The translations under genes were made by a program, and so were the position numbers. A DNA stretch of 64,000 nt from Pseudodesulfovibrio profundus (GTDB taxonomy: Bacteria > Desulfobacterota > Desulfovibrionia > Desulfovibrionales > Desulfovibrionaceae). Of this stretch, positions 16,942 to 25,966 are shown piece after piece; positions within the stretch are counted from its first letter, which is position 1; every line of letters starts with the position of its first letter. Location of the stretch: positions 682,001 to 746,000 of the forward strand of contig NZ_LT907975.1 in assembly GCF_900217235.1 (NCBI RefSeq). Direction: 5' to 3'. A model generated the notes under the pieces. That model made no database searches. It was not told where the DNA came from and was given only the letters and a program-made list of their open reading frames with translations.

Positions 16942-17526
16942 TTAATCGACAATCAGATGTCCGATCGTCAAAACCAGAATCATAACAATAAAAACAACAG
17001 GTTGCGTATGTATCTGATAAGCAAGCTTGCGAAAGGATTTGGGACACAACTTGAATTTTATGAAAAAACCCAAAGCGATAACGGTTACCATAACAATCAA
17101 TCCAAGTTCAGGCAGGGCTGACGACTTGCATCGCGAAGAAAGCCAGTGCCATAGGACAATGCCAAGAATTGAAAGATTGAGATAATAATGCAGCCACATG
17201 AGGGCCTTTTTCTGCATCCGGTTAATATTCGCCAGTGTCTTCTTTAATTCGGCACCTATAGGCGCAAATCGATTCATCCCCTTTATCAGAAGGCTCAAAG
17301 CTACGGGCAGGTTCGCCACAAGCAGAAGCCATGCAGCCATCTGGCCGGCGGTTTCATTGCCCTCATTGTCGGTTTCCAAGAATGGGATACTATGCTGGTC
17401 CTCCCTCTCGAAATGCCTTTCAAAACCGTGTTCATTATCGGCCATGACGACGTCCGAAAACAAGGCACCGAATCCTGCGATGCAGATGACTATCAATGAT
17501 ACCATTATAGTTTTATGTTTGTGCAT
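16942..17526 (-). CDS. Membrane b-type cytochrome-like protein
   Basis: A 194-residue protein with an N-terminal hydrophobic signal/anchor and about four later membrane helices. His residues lie in the helices at LHYYLNLSILGIVLWHWL and IHTQPVVFIVMILVLTIGH, the paired positions expected for heme b ligands. Together with the neighbouring diheme cytochrome c this suggests a small membrane electron-transfer pair, as known for DHC and cytochrome b561 genes. Family assignment is by pattern only. Confidence 0.6.
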   Translation of the reverse strand: MHKHKTIMVSLIVICIAGFGALFSDVVMADNEHGFERHFEREDQHSIPFLETDNEGNETAGQMAAWLLLVANLPVALSLLIKGMNRFAPIGAELKKTLANINRMQKKALMWLHYYLNLSILGIVLWHWLSSRCKSSALPELGLIVMVTVIALGFFIKFKLCPKSFRKLAYQIHTQPVVFIVMILVLTIGHLIVD

Positions 17527-17686
17527 TCTTTCCCCTATTCAAATAAATAGTCGGGCGCGGATTTGGATGTTTGGCAAAATTTCGCTCCAGCCCTTCTATC
17601 TAAGCCATTTTGGACACAACACCATGGATTATGACTAACTTTAATCAATCGAGTGGCTAAACAAATCAGAATCCACATGGAGACGC

Positions 17687-18079
17687 CTACTTCGCTCCAC
17701 CCGTTAATTGCAGCAGTCGGTCGATCACTCCCTGAAGCCCGCTTTTGCTAATAAAATCGATGGCATGACCTATCAGCGGCACTATGATGATGAGGGCAAG
17801 CACGATGATTGCTAAAATCACTATGCCAGCCGTGATCAGAATCTTCTTGTTGGCAAGCAGACGGGGCACAAGATGCGAAAGATTAAGCAAATCATCGTTG
17901 TGATGGTTGTATTGGTGATCACCGTGCTTGCGCCATTGGTCACTATCATTGTGATGGTCATGGTAGAAGGGAGCATGCCGGTTTTCTCCATGCCCATAGT
18001 GCCCGTGATTATTTTTATCATCGTGAGATCCGTGTTCGCGTCTGCGGTGGTTACGGTTGAAAAGGTCCTCTAAGTCCAT
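17687..18079 (-). CDS. His-rich single-span membrane protein
   Basis: A 130-residue protein I do not recognise. The first 65 residues are extraordinarily rich in His, Asp and Asn (for example HDDKNNHGHYGHGENRH), a likely metal-binding tract. One strong hydrophobic helix follows (about residues 80-105), then a short tail. I start at the ATG at 18079 rather than the upstream one at 18103 because translation from 18079 gives the compact protein. It sits between the ATPase and the cytochromes, and could buffer or deliver the metal moved by the ATPase (inference). Confidence 0.6.
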   Translation of the reverse strand: MDLEDLFNRNHRRREHGSHDDKNNHGHYGHGENRHAPFYHDHHNDSDQWRKHGDHQYNHHNDDLLNLSHLVPRLLANKKILITAGIVILAIIVLALIIIVPLIGHAIDFISKSGLQGVIDRLLQLTGGAK

Positions 18080-18140
18080 TATCGACTCCTTTATTTTCCC
18101 CATCGGGGAGATATGCAGTTTGATATCATGTTCATCAAGG

Positions 18141-20759
18141 TCAATTTCGCGCCTCCTGGCGTCGTATTCCGAGTTTCAGTAATTCGAACCAAAGAACGCA
18201 GACCAATCCGGCCCCCAAGCTGAAGACAACATCCATTGGGTGAAGCGGTGCAAAGTCAAAAAGTCGTTGTACAAAAGGTACGGAAAGAATAATCGCCAGG
18301 AAGGCGCAGGCACCTGTTACTACCCATTTTAAGGCAGTATTGGGAACACAGAGCATCGCAAATGCGGACTTGGTCCACGAGCGGTTGACGAGAATGATGA
18401 CAATGAAAGCCACAACCAGGGTTGCAAAAGTCAGCGCCCGTGCGGCTTCTGACGAATGGCCGGATCGAGATAGCAGGAACACACCCAGGCAGGCTGCAAG
18501 AACACTTAGTCCTTGCAACACGGCAACACCGATGGTCCGCATTGAAAAAAGCCGTTCATCCGGACTCCTGGGGGGGCGCTGCATCACATTGGCCTCGGCA
18601 TGCTCTGCCTCGAAGATCAGGGAACAGGCCGGGTCTATTATCAACTCCAGGAATACGATGTGCACTGGCAGCAGGAGCAGCGGCCAGTCAGCAAAAAAAA
18701 CCGGGATCATCGACAACCCCGCGATTGGTACGTGTACTGCCAGAATAAAGGCGATGGCCTTCTTAATGTTGTCGAAAATGCGCCGCCCGAGACGCACAGC
18801 GGCAACTATGGACGAAAAATCATCATCCAAGAGCACTATCGATGAGGACTCACGGGCCACGTCCGTTCCGCGACCGCCCATGGCAATGCCGATATGGGCT
18901 GCTTTCAGCGCAGGGGCATCATTGACCCCGTCGCCGGTCATGGCGACGACCTCCCGGTTTGCTTTCAGCGCGTTAACGATACGCAGCTTCTGTTCTGGAA
19001 CGACACGGGCGAAAATCTGCACTTGATCTATTTGCCCAACTAAATCCTCGTCAGACATCCGGTCGAGTTCTGCTCCGGAGATCACCGTATCGCAATTCGA
19101 AAGTCCTGCTTGGCGGGCGATACTTTGGGCGGTGGCGGGATAGTCACCGGTGATCATTACCACCCGAACACCGGCGGCCCGGCATTCAGCGACAGCGGCT
19201 GGCACAGTCGTTCGCAGCGGGTCCTCGAAGGCAAGCAGGCCGATCAACTCCAGCGAAAGGTCGTGATGCGCCTCAGGCAGAATTTCCTGGCTGGTGACAC
19301 CTCGTGCAACACCCAGAACGCGAAGTCCCTGAGAAGAAAGGGTGTCCACCCATCGAGAGAGCGCTTGCTGATGCTCCGGGCTCAGATGACAGAGATCCGC
19401 AATAGCTTCGGGAGCACCCTTGGCCGCCACCACCACTTCGTCGCCGTCTCCAGTGCACCAGGCATGGCTTACAGCCAGCAGGCCAGGGGTCAACGGGTAT
19501 TCGCGAGCCAGCGACCAGCCCGGATGCAGGTGCTCCGTGTCTTTGATCAAACGATCGCCAGCCTCGTGCAGCGCACGCTCCATGGGATCGAAGGGATCGC
19601 GTTTGCTGGCCAGGATAGCGTTTTCCAGCAGGCCGTGAAATTCCTCGGGCAGGCCATCGCGATGGGCCGTCAAATCGACAAGGTTTCCGGAGACAGCAAG
19701 ATTGCGCAAGGTCATCCGGTTTTGGGTCAGCGTTCCGGTCTTGTCGACGCATAAAACGGTAGCCGCCCCCAGCGTCTCTACTGCGGGCATTCGCCGGGTC
19801 AGTACCTGGCTGCGCGAGATCCGCCAGGCACCCAAGGCTAAGAACACGGTCAGGACAACAGGAAACTCTTCGGGCAGGGTGGCCATGGCCATGGCAATGC
19901 CGGCGAGCAAGCCTTGTTTCCAGACATCGGCGCCACCACCACGGGTGATCGCAAAGACGACAACCACCAGTGCACAGGCCATGAGCCCCACGATGGCGAA
20001 AGTACGAACCAGCCTTCTGGTCTCTTTCTGCAAAAGTGTTGGCTCCGGATCGACGCGTTCCAGTGCCTTGCCGATTTTTCCAAGTTCTGAGCCAGCTCCG
20101 GTGGCAATGATTTCAGCAACCCCCTGGCCGGCGGTAACCAGAGTTCCGGAGAATACAGATGGTAGGTCATCGCCTCCCGGCCTGTCTAAATGTTGGGCTA
20201 ATTCCGAGGCAGTTTTTCGTACTGGAATGGATTCACCAGTCAACAGCGATTCATCCGTCGAAAGATTGATGCTTCGCCGCAATAGGCCATCCGCAGGCAC
20301 ACGATCACCTTCACTTAGGACGATCAAGTCACCTCTGACCACTTCCCGTCCGGCGATCCGCCGGTGCACACCATCGCGTATGACCAAAGCGCGGGGGCTT
20401 GACAAATCACGCAATGCTTCAAGGGCATGTTCAGTACGTCTTTCCTGAATAACGGTGATAGACATAACCACGAATACGAAACTTAGCAGCATCAGCGCAT
20501 CAGCAGGCTCACCCATGAAAAGATATAAGCTTCCCGCGGCAACGAGCATAAGGAACATTGGCTCCCTAGCAACCTCAAGGCCAATGGTCAACATACTGCG
20601 TTTCTTCTTCGACGGGAGTTCGTTCGGCCCCTCCTTCTCAAATCGACCTCGGGCTTCTTCCTCACTGAGTCCGGATAGCCCCCCTAAAGAAAGAACAGTC
20701 GTTGAGACGCGTGGCCTTTGAAGTGAGTAATTATTCATATTATTAAATGAAATAGTCAT
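18141..20759 (-). CDS. Cation-translocating P-type ATPase (P2-like)
   Basis: An 872-residue pump, started at the ATG at 20759 after AAGGA (an ATG at 20774 lies inside that site). Motifs: TGES at 174-177, PEEFP at 296-300 in membrane helix 4 (PEGL in Ca2+ pumps), the phosphorylation site DKTGT at 339-343, GDGVNDAPALK later. There is no N-terminal CxxC metal domain and no CPC, so it is not a heavy-metal P1B pump; it resembles the Ca2+/Na+/H+ P2-P3 class. Substrate is unknown. First gene of an operon with the His-rich protein and two cytochromes, divergent from the TetR gene. Confidence 0.85.
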   Translation of the reverse strand: MTISFNNMNNYSLQRPRVSTTVLSLGGLSGLSEEEARGRFEKEGPNELPSKKKRSMLTIGLEVAREPMFLMLVAAGSLYLFMGEPADALMLLSFVFVVMSITVIQERRTEHALEALRDLSSPRALVIRDGVHRRIAGREVVRGDLIVLSEGDRVPADGLLRRSINLSTDESLLTGESIPVRKTASELAQHLDRPGGDDLPSVFSGTLVTAGQGVAEIIATGAGSELGKIGKALERVDPEPTLLQKETRRLVRTFAIVGLMACALVVVVFAITRGGGADVWKQGLLAGIAMAMATLPEEFPVVLTVFLALGAWRISRSQVLTRRMPAVETLGAATVLCVDKTGTLTQNRMTLRNLAVSGNLVDLTAHRDGLPEEFHGLLENAILASKRDPFDPMERALHEAGDRLIKDTEHLHPGWSLAREYPLTPGLLAVSHAWCTGDGDEVVVAAKGAPEAIADLCHLSPEHQQALSRWVDTLSSQGLRVLGVARGVTSQEILPEAHHDLSLELIGLLAFEDPLRTTVPAAVAECRAAGVRVVMITGDYPATAQSIARQAGLSNCDTVISGAELDRMSDEDLVGQIDQVQIFARVVPEQKLRIVNALKANREVVAMTGDGVNDAPALKAAHIGIAMGGRGTDVARESSSIVLLDDDFSSIVAAVRLGRRIFDNIKKAIAFILAVHVPIAGLSMIPVFFADWPLLLLPVHIVFLELIIDPACSLIFEAEHAEANVMQRPPRSPDERLFSMRTIGVAVLQGLSVLAACLGVFLLSRSGHSSEAARALTFATLVVAFIVIILVNRSWTKSAFAMLCVPNTALKWVVTGACAFLAIILSVPFVQRLFDFAPLHPMDVVFSLGAGLVCVLWFELLKLGIRRQEARN

Positions 20760-20825
20760 AACAATTCCTTGCATCGCGTTAATTGAATGTCATATCTTAA
20801 TGTCCTCAAACAATTTTTTTTGATA

Positions 20826-20858
20826 TTGACATTTGCTTCAAATATGAATAATAATTCA
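20826..20858 (+). promoter_or_regulatory. Promoter of the tetR-type gene with overlapping operator
   Basis: TTGACA at 20826-20831 and TAATAA at 20849-20854 have exact 17-base spacing. The -10 box lies within the inverted repeat TGAAT-AATA-ATTCA (20845-20858). This is a natural binding site for the TetR protein, giving autoregulation and probably control of the divergent ATPase operon. Confidence 0.7.
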
Positions 20859-20890
20859 GATTATGTCAACTCGCATTTAGGGTGTGGAAT

Positions 20891-21538
20891 GTGGCAGCTC
20901 AAAAGCAACGTTTAAATCCCCGAAAACAGCCGGTTCAGCGTCGTTCCAAGGCTACGGTGGATGCTATTCTCGTAGCAGCTGCTCAGGTTTTCGAGGCTCA
21001 CGGCTATGCGGCCGGCACAACCAATCGTATCGCTGAACGAGCAGGAGTGTCCATTGGAACGTTGTATCAGTATTTTCCCAGTAAGGAGGCAATCGCTGCA
21101 GCGCTGTTCGAGCGGCATATTGTCGATACCAACCATCGACTGCACGAATGGGTCGGACATATGGTTGTTGAGCAGCATAGCCTAATCGAGGCCCTTCACG
21201 ACTATGTAACGGGGATGCTGGAGATGCACTCCCGGCAGCCACGCTTGCAGCATATCTTACTCGAGGAGACTCCACTACCCGAACGAGTCCACCAGGCATT
21301 GCTCGAAGCTGAACGACAAGCCGCCAAAACGGTGGCAGGTCTTTTTCGCTTATATCCCGACGTTCGGCAAAGCGGCTTGGAGCATACTTGCTTTGTTGTT
21401 GTACAATGTGTCGAGAGTCTAACCCATCGTTTTGCGGCCCATCCCGATGATCAATTCATTCCTCGGGATACATTCGTGGATGAAATGGTTATTATGCTGA
21501 TGGCATACTTGACTTGTGAGCCACGCTTGAAGACATGA
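20891..21538 (+). CDS. TetR/AcrR-family transcriptional regulator
   Basis: A 215-residue protein with the N-terminal TetR HTH: DAILVAAAQVFEAHGYAAGT followed by NRIAERAGVSIGTLYQYFPSKE. The C-terminal helical domain should bind an inducer. I place the start at GTG 20891, which is 7 bases after AGGGTG; a GTG at 20882 overlaps that site. It likely represses the divergent P-type ATPase operon through the operator between the genes. Confidence 0.88.
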   Translation: MAAQKQRLNPRKQPVQRRSKATVDAILVAAAQVFEAHGYAAGTTNRIAERAGVSIGTLYQYFPSKEAIAAALFERHIVDTNHRLHEWVGHMVVEQHSLIEALHDYVTGMLEMHSRQPRLQHILLEETPLPERVHQALLEAERQAAKTVAGLFRLYPDVRQSGLEHTCFVVVQCVESLTHRFAAHPDDQFIPRDTFVDEMVIMLMAYLTCEPRLKT

Positions 21539-21574
21539 AATAATTGGGGTCCGTGCACAACCCTGTGGGTTACA

Positions 21575-21645
21575 GGCGCTCACCGAAAATGTCCTTTCCG
21601 AATTCTCCCGTTCTCCGTTTTTCGACCCGCCTTGTTTAACAGCCC
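21575..21645 (+). repeat. 71-bp direct repeat, right copy
   Basis: Identical to 16112-16182. It lies 37 bases after the tetR stop and about 260 bases before the small gene that opens the serine recombinase module. The spacing between copies is 5463 bp. The remaining stretch to 21905 shows no convincing gene. Confidence 0.95.
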
Positions 21646-21905
21646 CGTTGCATTCTTGCACCCTCTTCGACATTTCGAACTCCCCTCCGGTAGGTATCTG
21701 CCGAAAGCCGGACCAGTGGGTCCGGCGCAAGCGGATTACCAGACAGCGGAAACAGCCGTGAGATCGGAGACCGTTGTGGGTGCCGACGACATCGCCTTCA
21801 GGCGGTGTCGAACGGGCTCCAACGGCCTTCTCGATGACCGGCCTATCCAGTCCCGCGGCATCCATGACGGAAACCTTCCGCGGCCTCCCGCAAAAGGAGG
21901 ACCGG

Positions 21906-22064
21906 ATGCCGGCCAACGAACACGTCCCAATCTCTCTCGACGAGGTGATATCGGAGATCGCTACGATCCTTGCCCGGGGTTACATGCGCCACCGAAACGG
22001 ACGCCGAATCGCCCCAGATTCCGGCAGTGGGGCAGAGCATGTGGCGCAAGTTGAAGAATCTTAG
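21906..22064 (+). CDS. Small protein at the head of the recombinase module
   Basis: A 52-residue protein that starts at an ATG after a strong AAAGGAGG site. It begins MPANEHVPISLDEVI and contains ATILARGYMRHRNG. Small genes of this kind commonly precede DUF2924 and recombinase genes in such modules, as far as I know. Function unknown. The 130 bases after it, up to the DUF2924 gene, show no further gene. Confidence 0.6.
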   Translation: MPANEHVPISLDEVISEIATILARGYMRHRNGRRIAPDSGSGAEHVAQVEES

Positions 22065-22193
22065 GCGTTTACGGAGAAACGCCTTGATATTCCGGGCCAC
22101 CGAAGCCTTCATTCATTCACGAGTTAACGCCCTGAGATTGCGGTGCGGACGGGCCGCCCGCGGGGCGAAGCCCATGAACCAAGGAGGTTTCGG

Positions 22194-22751
22194 ATGGAAG
22201 CAACAACGTATCAAGAGGTCCAGGGGCTCTCCCGGATGACCGTCGGAGAACTCCGGGACAAATACCTCGAGGTCTTTGGGGAAGAGACCCGCTCCTACCA
22301 CAAGGAGTTTCTTCGCAAGCGAATCGCCTGGCGAATCCAGGCCCTGGCGGAGGGTGACCTTTCGGAGCGGGCCCGGCGCAGGGCTGAGGAACTGGCCAAT
22401 GACGCTGACCTGAGAACGCGGTCTCCGCGTGATCCGGTCGCCTCGGGTTCCGCCGAGGTCAAAGCGAGAACGGTGACCAGCCGCATATCCCCGTCGCACG
22501 ACCCGAGGCTGCCGCTGCCCGGAACTCTGCTCGCCCGCGAGTTCCAAGGCCGCGACATTGTGGTCAAGGTACTCGACAACGGCTTCGAGTTCGACGGCCG
22601 ACGGTACAAGTCCCTCTCAGCCATCGCCCAGGAGGTCACCGGGAGCAAGTGGAACGGGTTCCTCTTCTTCGGTATCGCCGATGCCGCGGCCAAGGGCAAG
22701 AGCCTCAAACCCGAGAGGAGGAACGGAGGAACGAATGAGCAAAAACAATAA
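22194..22751 (+). CDS. DUF2924 domain protein
   Basis: A 185-residue protein starting at an ATG after AAGGAGG; upstream codons are open but have no site. It matches DUF2924: an N-terminal helical part (LRDKYLEVFGEETRSYHK, FLRKRIAWRIQAL) and a C-terminal part with FEFDGRRYKSLSAIAQEVTGS and KWNGFLFFG. DUF2924 proteins are regularly encoded immediately before large serine recombinases and probably assist them. Its end overlaps the recombinase start by 17 bases. Confidence 0.85.
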   Translation: MEATTYQEVQGLSRMTVGELRDKYLEVFGEETRSYHKEFLRKRIAWRIQALAEGDLSERARRRAEELANDADLRTRSPRDPVASGSAEVKARTVTSRISPSHDPRLPLPGTLLAREFQGRDIVVKVLDNGFEFDGRRYKSLSAIAQEVTGSKWNGFLFFGIADAAAKGKSLKPERRNGGTNEQKQ

Positions 22752-24351
22752 CCGTGGCCGGGGAGAAGCCCGGGAGTCGGCATCAAGAACCAACGGGACC
22801 ATCCGCTGCGCCATCTACACACGCAAGTCCACAGACGAGGGGCTGGAACAGGAGTTCAACAGCCTCGACGCACAGCGGGAATCCGCGGAAGCCTATATCG
22901 CGAGCCAACGACACGAGGGGTGGGTGTGCATCCCGGATCGTTTCGACGACGGCGGTTTCACCGGTGGCAACATGGAGCGGCCCGCCCTCAAGCGGCTCTT
23001 CGCTGGCATCGAGTCGGGCGACATCGACTGCGTGGTGGTTTACAAGGTCGACCGGCTGAGCCGGTCCCTCCTGGACTTCGCCCGCATGATGGAGCTTTTC
23101 GACAAGCACGCCGTGAGCTTCGTCTCGGTCACCCAGCAGTTCAATACGACCAGCTCCATGGGGCGGCTCACCTTGAACATCCTTTTATCCTTTGCCCAGT
23201 TCGAGCGGGAGATTATCTCGGAGCGCACCCGCGACAAGATGTCCGCCGCGCGGCGCAAGGGCAAGTGGGTCGGCGGGATGCCGGTTCTCGGGTATGACGT
23301 GGACCCGAAGGGCGGAAAGCTGATCGTCAACGAAGACGAAGCTGCACAGGTCCGGGGAATGTACCAGCTTTACCTGGAGCACAGAGCCATGATCCCTGTC
23401 GTCCAGGAGATCGACCGCCGCGGTTGGCAGACCAAGCGGTGGACCACCAAGAAGGGCCAGGATCGCGGTGGAAAACCCTTTAGCAAAAGCAGCCTCTTCC
23501 GGCTTCTGACCAACGTGATTTACACCGGCAAGGTCGACTACAAAGGAACCATCTACAACGGCGAACACAGTGAGATCGTTGACATCGATCTTTGGCAGCG
23601 GGTGCAGGATGCGCTACGGCGGAACGGCAGCACCGGCGGCAAGGAGGTGCGCAACAAGTACGGAGCCCTCTTGAAGGGGCTTCTCTACTGCGCCCCCTGC
23701 GGCACCGGGATGGTGCATACCTACACGGCCAAGGACAACGGCAAACGGTATCGCTACTACGTCTGCCTGAACGCCCAGCAACGAGGCTGGGCATCCTGTC
23801 CGACCAAGTCGCTCAACGCGCACGAGATCGAGACCGCTGTGGTCGGACACATCCGAAGCATAGGCAGAAATGAGGAAATCATCTCAGCGACGGCTGCGAA
23901 GGTTCGAGAAGAGAGCGGCAAGCGCATGGCGGAACTGGAAACCGAACAACGCGGCCATGAGCGTGAACTCAAACGGCTGCACACCGGAGTCCAGAAGCTG
24001 GTGGGCGAGTCCTTCACCGCCGTCTCGAACGGAGGGGCGGCTATGGACCAGCTCGCCGACCTTCAGGATCGGATTCGAACCATAGAACAGCGGATGACCG
24101 CCATACGCGAAGAGGTCATCGCCATCCAGAGAGAAACCGTTGACGAAGGGGACATGGCCCGAGCGCTGGCGGTCTTCGACCCGGTCTGGGAGTCGCTGTC
24201 TCCCCGAGAACAAACGCGGATCGTCCGACTCCTCGTCGAACGCGTCGGGTATGACGGGCGGGATGGCAGAGTGACCGTGACCTTCCGCTCACCGGGAGTC
24301 AAGGCGCTGTGCAGCGAGGCCGACATCCGCAATCGGGAGGTGTCCGCATGA
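22735..24351 (+). CDS. Large serine recombinase
   Basis: A 538-residue recombinase. The resolvase domain comes first, with the nucleophile Ser32 in YTRKSTDEG, and then YKVDRLSRSLLDFA and AQFEREIISERTRDKM. The recombinase domain and a zinc ribbon (LLYCAPCGTGMVH ... CLNAQQRGWASC) follow, then a coiled coil at about residues 395-470. I start at ATG 22735, after GGAGGAACGA, because the N-terminus then matches the family. It would integrate or excise DNA between short att sites without host factors, and is the best candidate to have used the nearby direct repeats. Confidence 0.93.
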   Translation: MSKNNNRGRGEARESASRTNGTIRCAIYTRKSTDEGLEQEFNSLDAQRESAEAYIASQRHEGWVCIPDRFDDGGFTGGNMERPALKRLFAGIESGDIDCVVVYKVDRLSRSLLDFARMMELFDKHAVSFVSVTQQFNTTSSMGRLTLNILLSFAQFEREIISERTRDKMSAARRKGKWVGGMPVLGYDVDPKGGKLIVNEDEAAQVRGMYQLYLEHRAMIPVVQEIDRRGWQTKRWTTKKGQDRGGKPFSKSSLFRLLTNVIYTGKVDYKGTIYNGEHSEIVDIDLWQRVQDALRRNGSTGGKEVRNKYGALLKGLLYCAPCGTGMVHTYTAKDNGKRYRYYVCLNAQQRGWASCPTKSLNAHEIETAVVGHIRSIGRNEEIISATAAKVREESGKRMAELETEQRGHERELKRLHTGVQKLVGESFTAVSNGGAAMDQLADLQDRIRTIEQRMTAIREEVIAIQRETVDEGDMARALAVFDPVWESLSPREQTRIVRLLVERVGYDGRDGRVTVTFRSPGVKALCSEADIRNREVSA

Positions 24352-24779
24352 AAAATACCGCATCCGACGGAACCGGACTGAGCCGATTGGAGAGCTCCTT
24401 CAGTTTCAAACCCAAGAACAGGAGAAAGAGCGACAACCATCTCCGCGAGGAAGACCGAAGCATCGAGCCGGGGAATCTGCCCCGCGTCTCAAAGCTGATG
24501 GCCCTGGCAATCCGCTTCGACGGTCTGGTCCAGCGTGGTGAGGTGCGGGACTACGCTGATCTGGCCAGGCTCGGCTATGTGACGCGCGCACGTATCACCC
24601 AGATCATGAACCTGCTCAATCTGGCCCCGGACATCCAAGAAGCGATTCTTTTCCTGCCCCGGACGGTCAAGGGGCGTGACCAGATTCGGGAGAAAGAGGT
24701 CCGTCCCATTGCCGCCGTTGCTCACTGGTCACGTCAACGAAAGATATGGGATAGGCTGACCGCCGAGCGGATGAACTGA
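24348..24779 (+). CDS. Recombinase-associated HTH protein
   Basis: A 143-residue protein whose ATG overlaps the recombinase stop (ATGA). The second half holds a clear helix-turn-helix (DYADLARLGYVTRARITQIMNLL) that resembles the ParB/KorB-type turn, followed by IREKEVRPIAAVAHWSRQ. Such proteins travel with serine recombinases and DUF2924. It may bind the att region or regulate the operon; this is inference. Confidence 0.7.
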   Translation: MKNTASDGTGLSRLESSFSFKPKNRRKSDNHLREEDRSIEPGNLPRVSKLMALAIRFDGLVQRGEVRDYADLARLGYVTRARITQIMNLLNLAPDIQEAILFLPRTVKGRDQIREKEVRPIAAVAHWSRQRKIWDRLTAERMN

Positions 24780-24892
24780 CGATCCGCTCAGGGCAACCGG
24801 CAGCTTCATTATGCCCGCGTCCGACCACCGGTCCTTCTTCTCATCCCCGCCGGCAATTCCCCAAACCTCCTGATTCATGTACATTTTTTATA

Positions 24893-24921
24893 TTGACCTG
24901 ATGCCTATCAGGTCGTATAAT
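24893..24921 (+). promoter_or_regulatory. Promoter of the lexA-type gene with overlapping LexA operator
   Basis: TTGACC at 24893-24898 and TATAAT at 24916-24921 are 17 bases apart. Between and across them lies a near-perfect 20-base palindrome, GACCTGATGCCTATCAGGTC (24895-24914). Placing a CCTGAT-N4-ATCAGG palindrome between the -35 and -10 boxes is the classic way an autoregulated LexA represses itself. Confidence 0.8.
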
Positions 24922-25012
24922 ATCAGCCTGTAATGTGGCCGTAGTTTGCCCTGACTGGGCCCTGCGGCCATTGGCGTTCACAAATAAGCCATTTGGATGG
25001 TTGAGGATACAC

Positions 25013-25687
25013 ATGAGTCAAAGACCGCGAGGCAGACGCCCAGTTCAGGAAATAACAGAGCCGCAACGCCGTACATTGAAGGAGATCCGCCTCTTCACGA
25101 ACCGGCGGGGGTTCCCCCCGACCATGAAGGAACTCGCGGACATCCTCGGAATATCGCATGCCAGCGTCCACGGTCAGGTGAACCAACTTGTCCGCAAAGG
25201 CTATCTGAAGCGCGAACCCCGGAAGGCTCGTGGCATTGCGGTTGTCCGTGAACCCGTGGACGACATCCCCGATCTTGTGGCCGTCCCCATCATCGGCCGA
25301 GTGGCGGCCGGCCAACCGATCCTGGCCGAGGAAAACATCGTCGGAGAGGTGCTGGTCGAAGGCGGGATCGCTCGGGCAGGCCGGTGCTTCGCTCTGGAAG
25401 TGACCGGGGACAGCATGGTGGACGCCGGAATCCGGGAGCGCGACCTGGTGGTGGTGCGCCAACAGCCCGTGGCTGAAAACGGCGACATCGTGGTCGCGTT
25501 GTTGGAAGACGAAGCCACGGTGAAGCGGCTTTATATCCGCGGTGAGAGAATTGAATTGAGACCGGAAAACCGGAAGCATCGACCGATCCCCGTGGGGCCC
25601 GACGATGGGCTGCGCATCATCGGCAAGGTCGTCGCCGTCAGGCGGCCCGGCTCGGAAACGCAAACGCCGGGAACGGCCTGGCTATAA
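25013..25687 (+). CDS. lexA: LexA-family SOS repressor
   Basis: A 224-residue protein with both LexA parts. The winged HTH is at the N-terminus (RGFPPTMKELADILGISHAS). The S24 autoprotease has the cleavage pair Ala99-Gly100 (GRVAAGQP), Ser134 in TGDSMVDAGI and Lys171 in EATVKRL. It should repress its own gene through the palindrome upstream and be cleaved after DNA damage with RecA. Its position in a recombinase module suggests an extra, element-borne LexA that ties mobility to the SOS response (inference). Confidence 0.92.
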   Translation: MSQRPRGRRPVQEITEPQRRTLKEIRLFTNRRGFPPTMKELADILGISHASVHGQVNQLVRKGYLKREPRKARGIAVVREPVDDIPDLVAVPIIGRVAAGQPILAEENIVGEVLVEGGIARAGRCFALEVTGDSMVDAGIRERDLVVVRQQPVAENGDIVVALLEDEATVKRLYIRGERIELRPENRKHRPIPVGPDDGLRIIGKVVAVRRPGSETQTPGTAWL

Positions 25688-25708
25688 AGAACAAGGAGGA
25701 AAGAACGA

Positions 25709-25966
25709 ATGGCGACGTACAATCTCAGGCGTTTTGCCCATGCCGACGGCCTCAAGGCCATCGCGCGTGAGCACCTATTGGCTCTGCTGAAACCTCACAA
25801 GCCCTACTTCGACGGCCGAGGATTGACGTTGCCACCGCCGTCCGCCTCCGACGGCATCGATTACGACCAACTCGTCAATGTGCTCATGAACCCGGATACG
25901 GACACGCCGAAGGGCCTGCTCGACGCTCTCTACTTTGTGCATGAGATGGCCACGCCCGAAGCCATG
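25709..25966 (+). pseudogene. Conserved hypothetical protein, 3' end cut by IS3
   Basis: Starts 21 bases after lexA behind GGAGGAAAG. The frame is native up to the IS3 end at 25967 (about 86 residues) and then runs into the element, stopping at 25996. Native residues include AREHLLALLKPHKPYFDGRG and LLDALYFVHEMATPE. I do not know its function. Cotranscription with lexA is likely. Confidence 0.6.
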
